DNA of 20,845 bases from JALYXS01 sp051003795. GTDB taxonomy: Bacteria > Acidobacteriota > Terriglobia > Bryobacterales > Bryobacteraceae. Every line of letters starts with the position of its first letter. Position 1 is the first letter of the stretch. Shown here piece by piece: positions 13,657 to 20,845 of this stretch. The stretch is from NCBI GenBank assembly GCA_051003795.1, contig JBPCKZ010000193.1, forward strand, positions 1 through 20,845, in the 5' to 3' direction. Made by a program: the position numbers and the translations under genes. Under the pieces are notes generated by a model. It did no database searches. It saw only the letters and a list, made by a program, of their open reading frames with translations, and was not told the DNA's origin.

Positions 13657-16600
13657 ATGTGGATCGTCCGGCTTGCACTTGGCCGCCCTTATACTTTCGT
13701 GGTCATGGCTATCCTCATAGCCATCCTGGGCGGGACGGCAATCGTCACCATGCCCGTCGATATTTTCCCGTATATCGATATTCCCATCGTAAGCGTCTTG
13801 TGGGTCTACTCGGGCCTGTCGCCCGAGGAGATGGAAAAACGCGTAACGACGAATTTCGAACGCAGCCTCACTTCGAACGTCAACGATATCGAGCACATCG
13901 AATCGCAAGCGTACAACGGCTATGCGGTCGTGCGAATTTACTTCCATCCGAACGTCAAGGTGGATATGGCGGTTGCCCAAGTAACGGCCACGATGCAGAC
14001 CGCGCTTCGGCAAATGCCGCCGGGAATGTTCCCCGCGAACGTCCTCAAGTACGATGCGGCAAGCGTCCCGATCCTGCAGCTTGGGCTTTCGAGCAAAACT
14101 CTTCGCGAGCAAGAGATTTTCGATATCGGCAACAACTTTATTCGCACCCCGCTCGGCACCGTGCAGGGCGCGTCCGTTTCGTATCCGTTCGGCGGAAAAC
14201 AGCGGGCCGTAATGGTGGACTTGAACCCGGACGAACTTTACGCCAAGCAGCTTTCGCCCATCGACGTCTCGAACGCCTTGAACCTGCAGAACCTGATCCT
14301 TCCCGCGGGCACGGCGAAGATGGCCGAGACCGAGTATCCCATCCGGGTGAACAGCAGCCCGATCCTCCTGAACGACTTAAACAATCTGCCCATCAAAACC
14401 GTGAACGGCGCCACCGTCTATATCAAAGATGTGGCGCAGGTCCATGATGGCTTTCAGGTGCAGAACAACATTGTTCGCACCAATGGAGCGCGCGGCGTTT
14501 TGATCACGATCACGAGGAACGGCAAAGCCTCCACCCTGTCCATAGTCAATGCCGTCAAAGCGGCTCTGCCGCGGATTCTCGCCAACGTTTCTCCGGATCT
14601 GAAAGTGGTCGCGCTCGGGGATCAATCGGTCTTCGTGCGAGCCTCCATTCAAGGCGTGCTGCGGGAAGCTTTGATTGCCGCGGGGCTGACCGGCACGATG
14701 ATCCTGCTGTTCCTTGGAAGTTGGCGCAGCACCCTGATCGTCTGCATTTCCATTCCGCTCTCGATTCTCACTTCCCTCTGCCTCCTCAGCATTCTGGGCG
14801 AGACGATCAACGTGATGACGCTTGGCGGCCTAGCGCTCGCCGTCGGCATCCTTGTCGACGATGCCACGGTCGAAATCGAAAACACGCATCGAAACATCGC
14901 CATGCGGAAGCCACTGATCCGCGCGGTGCTCGATGGTGCATCGCAGATCGCGGTACCGACCTTGGTCGCCACCCTTTCAATTTGCATTGTGTTCGTCCCC
15001 GTGTTGCTGCTGACCGGAACGGCAAGATTTCTGTTTACGCCCCTCGCGATGGCGGTAGTCTTCGCCATGCTCGCGTCCTATTTGCTTTCCCGTACTCTGG
15101 TCCCGACGATGATGAATTATCTTCTTCAATCGGAGATCGAGATGTACCAGGAAGGTGGAGAGGAAAATCACGCCAAAGGGATGTTCTGGAGCGCCCACCA
15201 CTTATTCAACCAGGCGTTCGAAAAACTGCGGTTCCGCTACATCGGCTTGCTCGATTGGTCGTTGCGGCATCGCGCGCCGGTCCTCGCGGCGTTCATGGCG
15301 ATCTCGATCGCATCCCTCGGTCTGGCCTGGCTGGTGGGCGAGGATTTCTTCCCCGATGTGGATTCCGGCCAGATGCGGCTGCATGCGCGCGGACCAGCCG
15401 GCACGCGCATCGAAGAGACCGAGCGACGGTTCGCGGCGATCGAGCGCGAAATCCGCGAGGTTATCCCCGCGGGTCAAATCGACATGCTCATCGACAATAT
15501 CGGCATACCGAACAGTTGGCCGGCCATCGCCCAGGGCGACATTCCCACCATTTCGAGCGCGGACGGCGAAATCCAGATTTCGCTCAACAAGGAAAGACGC
15601 GGCGCGCATTCGACGCGCGATTACGAAGTGCTGCTTCGAAAACGCCTGCGCGAGAGATTCCTGGACATGACCTTTTTCTTTCAGCCGGCCAACATCACCA
15701 GCCAGATTTTAAATTTCGGCATCCCGGCGCCCATCGATCTGCAAGTGGTCGGTCGCAACGCGGAGGCTAATTACGTAATCGCCAAACGGCTGGCCGCGAA
15801 GATCGCGAACATCCCGGGCGCCGCCGATGTTCATGTTCACCAGGTGGCGGCCCAGCCGGAAATCCGTCTCAACGTGGACCGCGTGAAGGCGTCTCAATTG
15901 GGCTTGACGCAGCGCGACGTGACCAGCAGCATGCTGATTTCCCTCACCGGCAGCGGCACCGTTGCTCCGAATTACTGGATGAACTGGGCAAACGGAATCA
16001 ATTACAGCATCGGCGTGCAAACCCCTCAATACCGCATCGATTCGATGGACGCTCTGTTGCGCACCCCGATATCGGTATCGACTAGCGTCGTTAACAGCAC
16101 GACGGCGGGCTCGCAAGCCGGCGAATCGGCCGCCGGGAACGGTTCCATCGGCGCCTCGCCGAGCGGCTCCTCGCAGGCTTACGGAAATCCCGGAGCGATG
16201 CCGGGCAGCACGCAGCTTCTCTCCAATTTGGTTTCGGTGGAGCGCACTTACACCCCGGTGATCGTCAATCACTATAATGTTTGGCCGGTGTTCGACGTAT
16301 ACGCGAACGTGGACCGGCGCGATTTGGGTGGCGTCGGGGCGGACGTGGAAAAGATCATGCGCCAGGAAGAGCCGCATTTGCCGCGCGGCACGACATTCGA
16401 ATTGCGCGGACAGATCGCGACCATGCAATCGTCTTTCTTCCGTTTGGGATTGGGCATGATATTCGCGGTGATTCTGGTGTATCTGCTTATGACCGTGAAT
16501 TTCCAGTCCTGGCTCGATCCGTTCATTATCCTGACAGCCTTGCCGGGCGCGATGGCTGGAATCTTATGGATGCTGTTCGTCACGGGGACCACGTTGAGCG

Positions 16601-16962
16601 TGCCGTCGTTGATGGGCGCGATCATGTGCATTGGCGTTGCGACGGCGAACAGCATCCTGATGGTCACCTTCGCCAATGACGAAAGAGCGACCGTGCCGTC
16701 CGCGCGGGAGGCGATGCTTTCCGCCGGTTACGCCCGGGTGCGTCCGGTGCTGATGACCGCAACGGCGATGATTCTCGGGATGCTTCCCATGTCGCTTGGC
16801 CTGGGGGAGGGCGGGGAACAGAATGCGCCACTCGGCCGTGCCGTGATCGGAGGCCTGATGTTCGCCACGGTCGCGACGCTGTTCGTGGTGCCGATTATCT
16901 ATAGCTATTTGCGAACCAAAGTTCCCGTGGACCACGAGCTCAAATTGGAAGGCGCGCGGTGA
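13657..16962 (+). CDS. RND efflux transporter, inner-membrane permease (AcrB/HAE1-like)
   Basis: 1101 residues with the RND plan: helix 1 at about 10-30, a large periplasmic loop, helices 2-6, a cytosolic linker near 495-525, helix 7 (about 540-560), a second periplasmic loop, and helices 8-12. P-V-D-I-F-P-Y-I-D-I-P after helix 1 is the usual entrance motif. Helix 4 carries G-I-L-V-D-D-A, with the proton-relay pair D401 and D402. In helix 10 the position of the AcrB lysine K940 reads alanine (G-V-A-T-A-N-S-I-L, A997). Residues about 809-850 are a Ser/Gly-rich insert in the second periplasmic loop. It pumps substrates, unknown here, using proton flow. The ATG at 13657 is the first in frame. 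The stop overlaps the adaptor start (TGATG). No outer-membrane factor gene follows, so the channel must be encoded elsewhere. Confidence 0.93.
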   Translation: MWIVRLALGRPYTFVVMAILIAILGGTAIVTMPVDIFPYIDIPIVSVLWVYSGLSPEEMEKRVTTNFERSLTSNVNDIEHIESQAYNGYAVVRIYFHPNVKVDMAVAQVTATMQTALRQMPPGMFPANVLKYDAASVPILQLGLSSKTLREQEIFDIGNNFIRTPLGTVQGASVSYPFGGKQRAVMVDLNPDELYAKQLSPIDVSNALNLQNLILPAGTAKMAETEYPIRVNSSPILLNDLNNLPIKTVNGATVYIKDVAQVHDGFQVQNNIVRTNGARGVLITITRNGKASTLSIVNAVKAALPRILANVSPDLKVVALGDQSVFVRASIQGVLREALIAAGLTGTMILLFLGSWRSTLIVCISIPLSILTSLCLLSILGETINVMTLGGLALAVGILVDDATVEIENTHRNIAMRKPLIRAVLDGASQIAVPTLVATLSICIVFVPVLLLTGTARFLFTPLAMAVVFAMLASYLLSRTLVPTMMNYLLQSEIEMYQEGGEENHAKGMFWSAHHLFNQAFEKLRFRYIGLLDWSLRHRAPVLAAFMAISIASLGLAWLVGEDFFPDVDSGQMRLHARGPAGTRIEETERRFAAIEREIREVIPAGQIDMLIDNIGIPNSWPAIAQGDIPTISSADGEIQISLNKERRGAHSTRDYEVLLRKRLRERFLDMTFFFQPANITSQILNFGIPAPIDLQVVGRNAEANYVIAKRLAAKIANIPGAADVHVHQVAAQPEIRLNVDRVKASQLGLTQRDVTSSMLISLTGSGTVAPNYWMNWANGINYSIGVQTPQYRIDSMDALLRTPISVSTSVVNSTTAGSQAGESAAGNGSIGASPSGSSQAYGNPGAMPGSTQLLSNLVSVERTYTPVIVNHYNVWPVFDVYANVDRRDLGGVGADVEKIMRQEEPHLPRGTTFELRGQIATMQSSFFRLGLGMIFAVILVYLLMTVNFQSWLDPFIILTALPGAMAGILWMLFVTGTTLSVPSLMGAIMCIGVATANSILMVTFANDERATVPSAREAMLSAGYARVRPVLMTATAMILGMLPMSLGLGEGGEQNAPLGRAVIGGLMFATVATLFVVPIIYSYLRTKVPVDHELKLEGAR

Positions 16963-18308
16963 TGCGGGATCTGGAAGCCGGCATCGAAGAAGAGCGGTTA
17001 CGGAAGGAGAATCAAGAACTCAAGCGGCGCCTCCAGGAGCCGAACGGCTCCGCGGCATCGCATACGGGCATCCCCGTAAAGGTGTGGCGCCCGTCCGCGA
17101 TCACGATTTGGGCGATTGTTTTCGGGGTGGCTGTCCTGATCGCAGCGGCATTTTTCGCGGGCTATATTCCGCTGCAAAAACGAAGGTCGTTGATTCTGGG
17201 CGAGTCTCGGGAACAAGAGATTGCCCTTCCGCGGGTGGACGTAATCCAGGTGGGGCGTTCCTCCCACAAGAGCGAGCTGGAACTGCCGGGCAACATCCAG
17301 GCCATCGCCGAAGCGCCCATCCTCGCCCGCGCCGACGGATATGTACTGCACCGCATGGCGGATATCGGCGATCGGGTCAAAGCCGGGGCGCCATTAGCCG
17401 AAATCGAAGCGCCCGAGATGGAGGCGCAGGTTCAGCAGGCGAAGGCAACCTTGCAGCAGGCGCGGGCGGCCGTGGATCAAGCCGTAGCCAATTACGAGCA
17501 GGGCAAATCCGATATGGAACTGGCCCGCATCACGGCGCAGCGTTGGAACACGCTTGCCGGCAGAGGCATCGTTTCGAAGCAGGAGAACGACCAATATCAG
17601 GCTCAACTCCAATCGAGGACCGCAAGCGTGCAAGCGCTCGAGAAAGCCATCGCCGCGCAACGCGACACGGTAGCCGCCGCGCAGGCCAACGTGGCGCGGC
17701 TCGAAAGAATGCAGAGCTATCTGCTGGTGAAGGCGCCATTCAGCGGAGTGATCACGCTGCGCAATGTGGATGCCGGCACGCTGGTTACGGCAGGCGCCAC
17801 TCTGCTGTTCCGGATCGCGCAGACAGGTACGCTCCGGGTTTACGTGAACGTGCCGCAATCGAATTCCAGTTCCATCCGGCCGGGCCAAACCGCGCGCTTG
17901 AGCGTCTCGAACCTGCCCGGACGCTCGTTCACGGGCACGGTCGCGCGAACGGCGAACTCGCTCGATCCCACCAGCCGCACGCTGCTCGTGGAACTTCGGG
18001 TGCCAAACCCGGACGGCGCGCTCGTCCCCGGCATGTACGCCCAGGTCGACCTGAGCAGCAACCGCGCGGACCCTCCGCTGCTCATCCCGAGCGATGCCCT
18101 GGTGGTGGGAGTCGCGGGCTCGAGCGTCGCCGTTGTCCGCCCGGACCATACCGTGCATCTTCAGAAGATCGAAGTCGGGCGGGATTACGGCGATCGCCTG
18201 GAGGTCGCCAGTGGACTGCGGGAAGGCGATACGATTATTCCGAACCCCGGCGACGTCGCGCGGGAAGGCATGAAAGTCGACCCCGTCCCGGCGATCATGG
18301 GAAAGTGA
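16962..18308 (+). CDS. RND efflux membrane-fusion (periplasmic adaptor) subunit
   Basis: 448 residues from the ATG at 16962, which overlaps the permease stop; a GTG one codon earlier is also possible. Residues 2-27 are a charged helical, leucine-heptad stretch (E-E-E-R-L-R-K-E-N-Q-E-L-K-R-R-L), then a single membrane anchor near 45-66, so the N-terminus is cytosolic. The HlyD-family periplasmic part follows. It has a lipoyl half (A-R-A-D-G-Y-V with G-D-R-V-K-A-G), an alpha-hairpin (about 145-255), the second lipoyl half (V-K-A-P-F-S-G-V-I-T), a beta-barrel (G-Q-T-A-R-L-S-V) and a membrane-proximal domain ending G-D-T-I-I-P-N-P-G-D. It links the RND pump to an outer-membrane channel. Many RND adaptors are instead lipoproteins or start with a plain signal; the cytosolic coiled coil is notable. 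Confidence 0.92.
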   Translation: MRDLEAGIEEERLRKENQELKRRLQEPNGSAASHTGIPVKVWRPSAITIWAIVFGVAVLIAAAFFAGYIPLQKRRSLILGESREQEIALPRVDVIQVGRSSHKSELELPGNIQAIAEAPILARADGYVLHRMADIGDRVKAGAPLAEIEAPEMEAQVQQAKATLQQARAAVDQAVANYEQGKSDMELARITAQRWNTLAGRGIVSKQENDQYQAQLQSRTASVQALEKAIAAQRDTVAAAQANVARLERMQSYLLVKAPFSGVITLRNVDAGTLVTAGATLLFRIAQTGTLRVYVNVPQSNSSSIRPGQTARLSVSNLPGRSFTGTVARTANSLDPTSRTLLVELRVPNPDGALVPGMYAQVDLSSNRADPPLLIPSDALVVGVAGSSVAVVRPDHTVHLQKIEVGRDYGDRLEVASGLREGDTIIPNPGDVAREGMKVDPVPAIMGK

Positions 18309-18314
18309 GGGGAC

Positions 18315-18782
18315 ATGACTACTGAAGACGCTATTTCGCATCTGAATCGGCTGATTGAAACTTCGAAGAGCGGTGAATTGGGTTACCATACCGCCGCCGC
18401 GAACGTCCACAATACTCAGCTCGAAACTATTTTCAACGACTACGCGAAACAACGCGCGGGCTTCGCGCGTCAGTTGCAGGCCGAAGTGGAGCGCTTGGGC
18501 GGGACCTCAACCGATTCGGGTACGTTGGGAGCGGCGGTCCATCGCGGCTGGATGGACGTGAAGTCCGCCGTGACGGGCGGCGACGGAGCGGCGATGGTAG
18601 CGGCCTGCGAGACCGGCGAGGATCACGCCGCCGCGGAGTTCGAACGGGTAGTGAATCTGGACATCCCCGGACAGACGAGATCGATCGTCGAGAAGCAGTG
18701 GGAGAAGATCAAGGAAGCTCACGCGCGCCTGTTGCGGCTGAAAGAGGAAACCAGCGGCGCGGATTATCGGAAAACCGATTAG
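18315..18782 (+). CDS. PA2169-type four-helix-bundle protein (DUF2383)
   Basis: 155 residues, all helical, and a good match to the DUF2383/PA2169 family of ferritin-like four-helix proteins: L-N-R-L-I-E-T-S-K-S-G-E-L-G-Y near the start, A-A-V-H-R-G-W-M-D-V-K in the middle, and C-E-T-G-E-D-H-A-A-A-E-F-E followed by Q-W-E-K-I-K-E-A-H. The conserved E and H residues resemble a metal-binding ferritin-like bundle, but no activity has been firmly assigned. The ATG at 18315 follows a GAGGGGA ribosome site and lies six bases after the adaptor stop, so it is probably co-transcribed with the pump genes. Homologues are often stress-related; here it could be an accessory of the pump or a simple rider. 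Confidence 0.85.
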   Translation: MTTEDAISHLNRLIETSKSGELGYHTAAANVHNTQLETIFNDYAKQRAGFARQLQAEVERLGGTSTDSGTLGAAVHRGWMDVKSAVTGGDGAAMVAACETGEDHAAAEFERVVNLDIPGQTRSIVEKQWEKIKEAHARLLRLKEETSGADYRKTD

Positions 18783-18912
18783 CGATTCGGATCGACCCGG
18801 TTGGCGATTATCAAACCAGTTCCTAGCCAAAAATATTTGAAATTTTGAAACCACCGGTCATCTGTCCTACGATCTTGTTGTCGAGACGAGAGCGAGGGAT
18901 GGAGGACGTCCG
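18783..18912. other. Intergenic, change to lower GC
   Basis: After the DUF2383 stop the sequence turns AT-richer (AAAAATATTTGAAATTTT around 18829-18846), which marks the border between the core-like operon and the accessory stretch. TTGGC (18801) and GCCAA (18826) could pair, but the loop is long and the stem short, so it is not called a terminator. A GGAGG site at about 18901-18905 precedes the following ATG at 18913. Confidence 0.4.
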
Positions 18913-19155
18913 ATGGAGACATTCACAAAGCTGTTTGGCAGCCTGCTGGTTTTTGTATACGACTGTTTTGACCGGATGGTCATTAATGGCGATCTGACCG
19001 GCCTGTCGCGGCCGGAACACGTGGTTCATTTTTTCCGGGTCGGGGGCTTTTTTAACTATCGACGAAATAACATATTTTGTCGAGAGAGTTTAACACCGAA
19101 GGGTCCGACAGCCCTGGAGACAGCACTGCAATTTGTGCTTTATTCTGGTGAGAGG
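18913..19155 (+). pseudogene. N-terminal fragment of a larger ORF, probably mobile-element related
   Basis: The frame from ATG 18913 begins M-E-T-F-T-K-L-F-G-S-L-L-V-F-V-Y-D-C-F-D-R, then I-N-G, L-S-R-P-E-H-V-V-H-F-F. I recall this beginning from a family of about 500-residue proteins, repeated in acidobacterial and planctomycete genomes and suspected to be mobile, but I cannot name it with certainty. After about 42 residues the similarity stops, the text becomes basic and unstructured (N-Y-R-R-N-N-I-F-C-R-E-S), and the frame runs directly into the next gene at 19156. It is therefore read as a broken or deleted copy fused in frame to the following gene, not as part of a real protein. Confidence 0.4.
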
Positions 19156-19653
19156 ATGAACAAAACGGTGGGGCTGCTGTCATCGTTGGCGCTGCTTTTG
19201 ATTCTGGCGGGAATGTGGTTCCTGCGCGATCGTCATCTCACCGACGGCACACCGTCGCCCTGCGGCGACCCTGAAGGACCGCGCCCCAAAATAGACTTCC
19301 GCCAGTTCGAAACCAACTACACAGGGTATTCCATCTCACTTGAAGGCGAACTCACCGGCAAGGGCAAACTGAGCGGGAAGATCGAGCCGGCGGCCCTGCA
19401 GAAACTATCGGAATCGCTTCAGAGCGGACAGGAATTCCGGAAGGCACTCGTTGCGGGATACAATTCCTGCGCCGTCACGCGGTCTGCATATCTGTCAGCC
19501 GTTTTGCGCTTCCAGTCGCTGGACGGTATTGCACGTCGGATTGATGCGCTTGCCGGAAAAGCTTCACTCAGTTCAAAAGAGGACAGTACGCTCGTGACGC
19601 TGGTGGACGAATACTCCGCAATGTCACAACATCTGGGAGCAAACGCCAAATGA
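19156..19653 (+). CDS. Membrane-anchored protein of unknown function, shares domain with the next gene
   Basis: 165 residues from the ATG at 19156, preceded by GGTGAGAGG. A start at 18913 is possible in frame but would add an unrelated transposon-like fragment. Residues 4-23 form one membrane helix or uncleaved signal, followed by a positively charged W-F-L-R-D-R and a soluble part, probably periplasmic. Two motifs stand out: I-D-F-R-Q-F at 46-51 with Y-T-G-Y-S soon after, and A-G-Y-N-S-C-A at 100-106. Both recur in the same order in the downstream protein (I-D-V-R-Q-L and A-G-F-N-S-C-A). The rest is helical and polar. Stop and next start overlap (ATGA), so the two products are likely made together. 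No known family is claimed. Confidence 0.65.
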   Translation: MNKTVGLLSSLALLLILAGMWFLRDRHLTDGTPSPCGDPEGPRPKIDFRQFETNYTGYSISLEGELTGKGKLSGKIEPAALQKLSESLQSGQEFRKALVAGYNSCAVTRSAYLSAVLRFQSLDGIARRIDALAGKASLSSKEDSTLVTLVDEYSAMSQHLGANAK

Positions 19654-20845
19654 TGCGGATTTTGATGCTGTTTTTCACTGGCGGCCTGCTTATCCTGAGT
19701 GGCCGAACCTGTCCGGGAGACGGCGAGCATGGCGAGATCGACGTCCGGCAGCTTCAAATTCAGTATTCCGGAGTTTCGGCGCGTGCAACTTTGGAAGCAC
19801 TGGCGAAACTCGGACTGGATGTCAGGACGGTTCAAACGGCGACGCAGGAAACTCAGAAGCTGAATCAGTATCTACAGGCTCTTGCGGCCGGCTTCAATAG
19901 TTGCGCCATCTCGAAGGCGCAGTATTTCGAGGCCACACAGCTCATCCTGCCACAAACAAAACAGGATGCAGTCCTGATAGAAGCCGTCCGGAATGAACTG
20001 GCCGCCGGCAGGAAGGTGGCGGAAGGTCGTCTGAATGCCCTGATACATAGTTATCTCAGCAATCTGAAGGAACTGGCCGCCGCAACAGGTTCAAAGGCCG
20101 ATGCCGCGCGTATCGAAGCGGAAATACAAGCCGGCTTTGGCGAGGTGAACCAGAAACTGGATGCCGTGTTGGATCGCCTGCCAAAACCAGAGGAGGTAAG
20201 CACAGAAATCGACCGCAAGCTTAACGCAAAAAAGGATGAGGCAAAGACGGCATATGCACAGGGCTATCAACTCATCAGCAAATATCAATTCGCTGAGGCA
20301 GTGCCTTATTTTCGCCGCGCTGCGGCTGTTGTAAAGTTACCAGAGTTTTTTTTCGGCATGGCCACGGCTCTATGGCAAGTGCCAGATTTAACCGGAGCCG
20401 AAATAGCCGTTCACGATGGTCTTGCGCTTCTCCTTCAAGAACCCGATCAAACGCTCGATGCGAATCTTAGTGGTCTATTGGGTCTGATTCTGACGGACAG
20501 AGGCGACCTCGCCGGCGCACAGCGCCAGACCGAACGCGCCCTCCAGATCGATGAGAAGGTCTTCGGACCCGATCACCCGAACGTAGCCACCAGCGCCAAC
20601 AATCTCGGTCTGATTCTGAAGGACAGAGGCGACCTCGCCGGCGCACAGCGCCAGACCGAACGCGCCCTCCAGATCGATGAGAAGGTCTTCGGACCCGATC
20701 ACCCGAAGGTAGCCATCAGCGCCAGCAATCTCGGTCAGATTCTGATGGACAGAGGCGACCTCGCCGGCGCACGACGCCAGATGGAACGCGCTCTCCGGAT
20801 TTTTCAAAACACGTATGGCTTGGAGGATCCACGCACTATCAATGC
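19650..20845 (+). CDS. Exported TPR-repeat protein with the same novel N-terminal domain, 3'-truncated
   Basis: The frame is open from ATG 19650 (overlapping the previous stop; an equivalent ATG is at 19653) to the window end, about 398 residues. Residues 3-20 are hydrophobic, with C21 after G-R-T, possibly a signal or lipoprotein start. The shared domain follows: I-D-V-R-Q-L at 30-35, Y-S-G-V-S, then A-G-F-N-S-C-A at 80-86. A long helical region (110-200) with coiled-coil character leads to TPR-like units from about 201. From 278 there are 42-residue repeats of the kinesin-light-chain/TPR_12 type (L-G-x-I-L-x-D-R-G-D-L-A-G-A ... G-P-D-H-P). TPRs usually bind protein partners. The adjacent paralogous partner suggests a two-component membrane assembly. 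End and any effector domain lie outside the window. Confidence 0.75.
   Translation, partial: MMRILMLFFTGGLLILSGRTCPGDGEHGEIDVRQLQIQYSGVSARATLEALAKLGLDVRTVQTATQETQKLNQYLQALAAGFNSCAISKAQYFEATQLILPQTKQDAVLIEAVRNELAAGRKVAEGRLNALIHSYLSNLKELAAATGSKADAARIEAEIQAGFGEVNQKLDAVLDRLPKPEEVSTEIDRKLNAKKDEAKTAYAQGYQLISKYQFAEAVPYFRRAAAVVKLPEFFFGMATALWQVPDLTGAEIAVHDGLALLLQEPDQTLDANLSGLLGLILTDRGDLAGAQRQTERALQIDEKVFGPDHPNVATSANNLGLILKDRGDLAGAQRQTERALQIDEKVFGPDHPKVAISASNLGQILMDRGDLAGARRQMERALRIFQNTYGLEDPRTIN
20484..20845 (+). repeat. Tandem 126-bp repeats encoding TPR units
   Basis: Three direct repeats of 126 bases: 20484-20609, 20610-20735, and 20736 to the window end (partial). By direct comparison the first two differ at only four positions (20494, 20582, 20590 and 20599 against their partners), with an uninterrupted identical run of 87 bases (20495-20581 against 20621-20707). 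The third is more diverged after its first 37 bases. The period equals 42 codons, so copies can be gained or lost without breaking the frame. Confidence 0.9.

Noticed and set aside
13561..14112. N-terminal extension of the SH3 lipoprotein frame antisense to the RND gene
   Set aside because: The extension is a shadow of the RND coding strand, and a clear lipoprotein signal peptide starts at 13560.
17084..18325. Long plus-strand open frame (413 codons) in the adaptor gene
   Set aside because: It is another reading frame of the membrane-fusion gene, rich in R, G and P with no domain, as expected of a GC-rich shadow.
18801..18835. Rho-independent terminator after the DUF2383 gene
   Set aside because: The stem is five pairs with a loop of about twenty bases and the following tract is A-rich rather than T-rich on the coding strand.
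20475..20807. Minus-strand open frame with internal repeats
   Set aside because: It only mirrors the TPR repeats on the other strand.
20484..20845. Possible CRISPR-like repeat array
   Set aside because: The repeats are 126 bp, directly adjacent without spacers, and encode TPR units in frame.

Overview
The window looks like chromosomal DNA of a GC-rich Gram-negative bacterium, most likely an Acidobacteriota member of the Solibacter/Bryobacter type. This rests on recalled gene content (a PEP-CTERM protein, an RND pump with a GVATAN motif, an MgtE-N/CBS plus Nramp locus, 42-residue TPR repeats), not on a search. No rRNA, tRNA or CRISPR array was seen.

Left part (1-3665). The window opens inside a CBS-domain gene of the MgtE regulatory type. 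It is followed by what looks like the last stump of a deleted Nramp metal transporter, then cyaY (frataxin). Convergent to cyaY is an APC amino-acid permease, and beyond it a secreted PEP-CTERM protein.

Central part (3666-13560). Fourteen collinear minus-strand genes are packed with gaps of at most 23 bases and many stop/start overlaps. In transcription order they are: SH3-like lipoprotein, lipA, a small membrane ORF, lnt, acyP, apt, ispE, prs, rplY, pth, rpsF, rpsR, rplI and an SDR oxidoreductase. The array joins lipoate synthesis, lipoprotein acylation, PRPP supply and use, isoprenoid synthesis, peptidyl-tRNA recycling and ribosomal proteins. The ispE-prs-rplY-pth-rpsF-rpsR-rplI core is a familiar bacterial arrangement. 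The lipA/lnt side contains an apparently foreign small ORF, and lnt has no ordinary start codon for its first membrane helix.

Right part (13657-18782). Divergent from the array are an RND pump permease, its membrane-fusion partner (TGATG overlap) and a DUF2383/PA2169-type four-helix protein, probably one operon. No outer-membrane channel gene is present.

Far right (18783-20845). This is an accessory-looking stretch. It has a broken N-terminal fragment of a probable mobile-element-type ORF, then two overlapping genes for membrane-anchored or exported proteins. Both proteins share an undescribed motif pair (I-D-x-R-Q ... G-[YF]-N-S-C-A), and the second continues into near-identical TPR repeats that run off the window. 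This two-gene cassette is the best candidate for something undescribed here.
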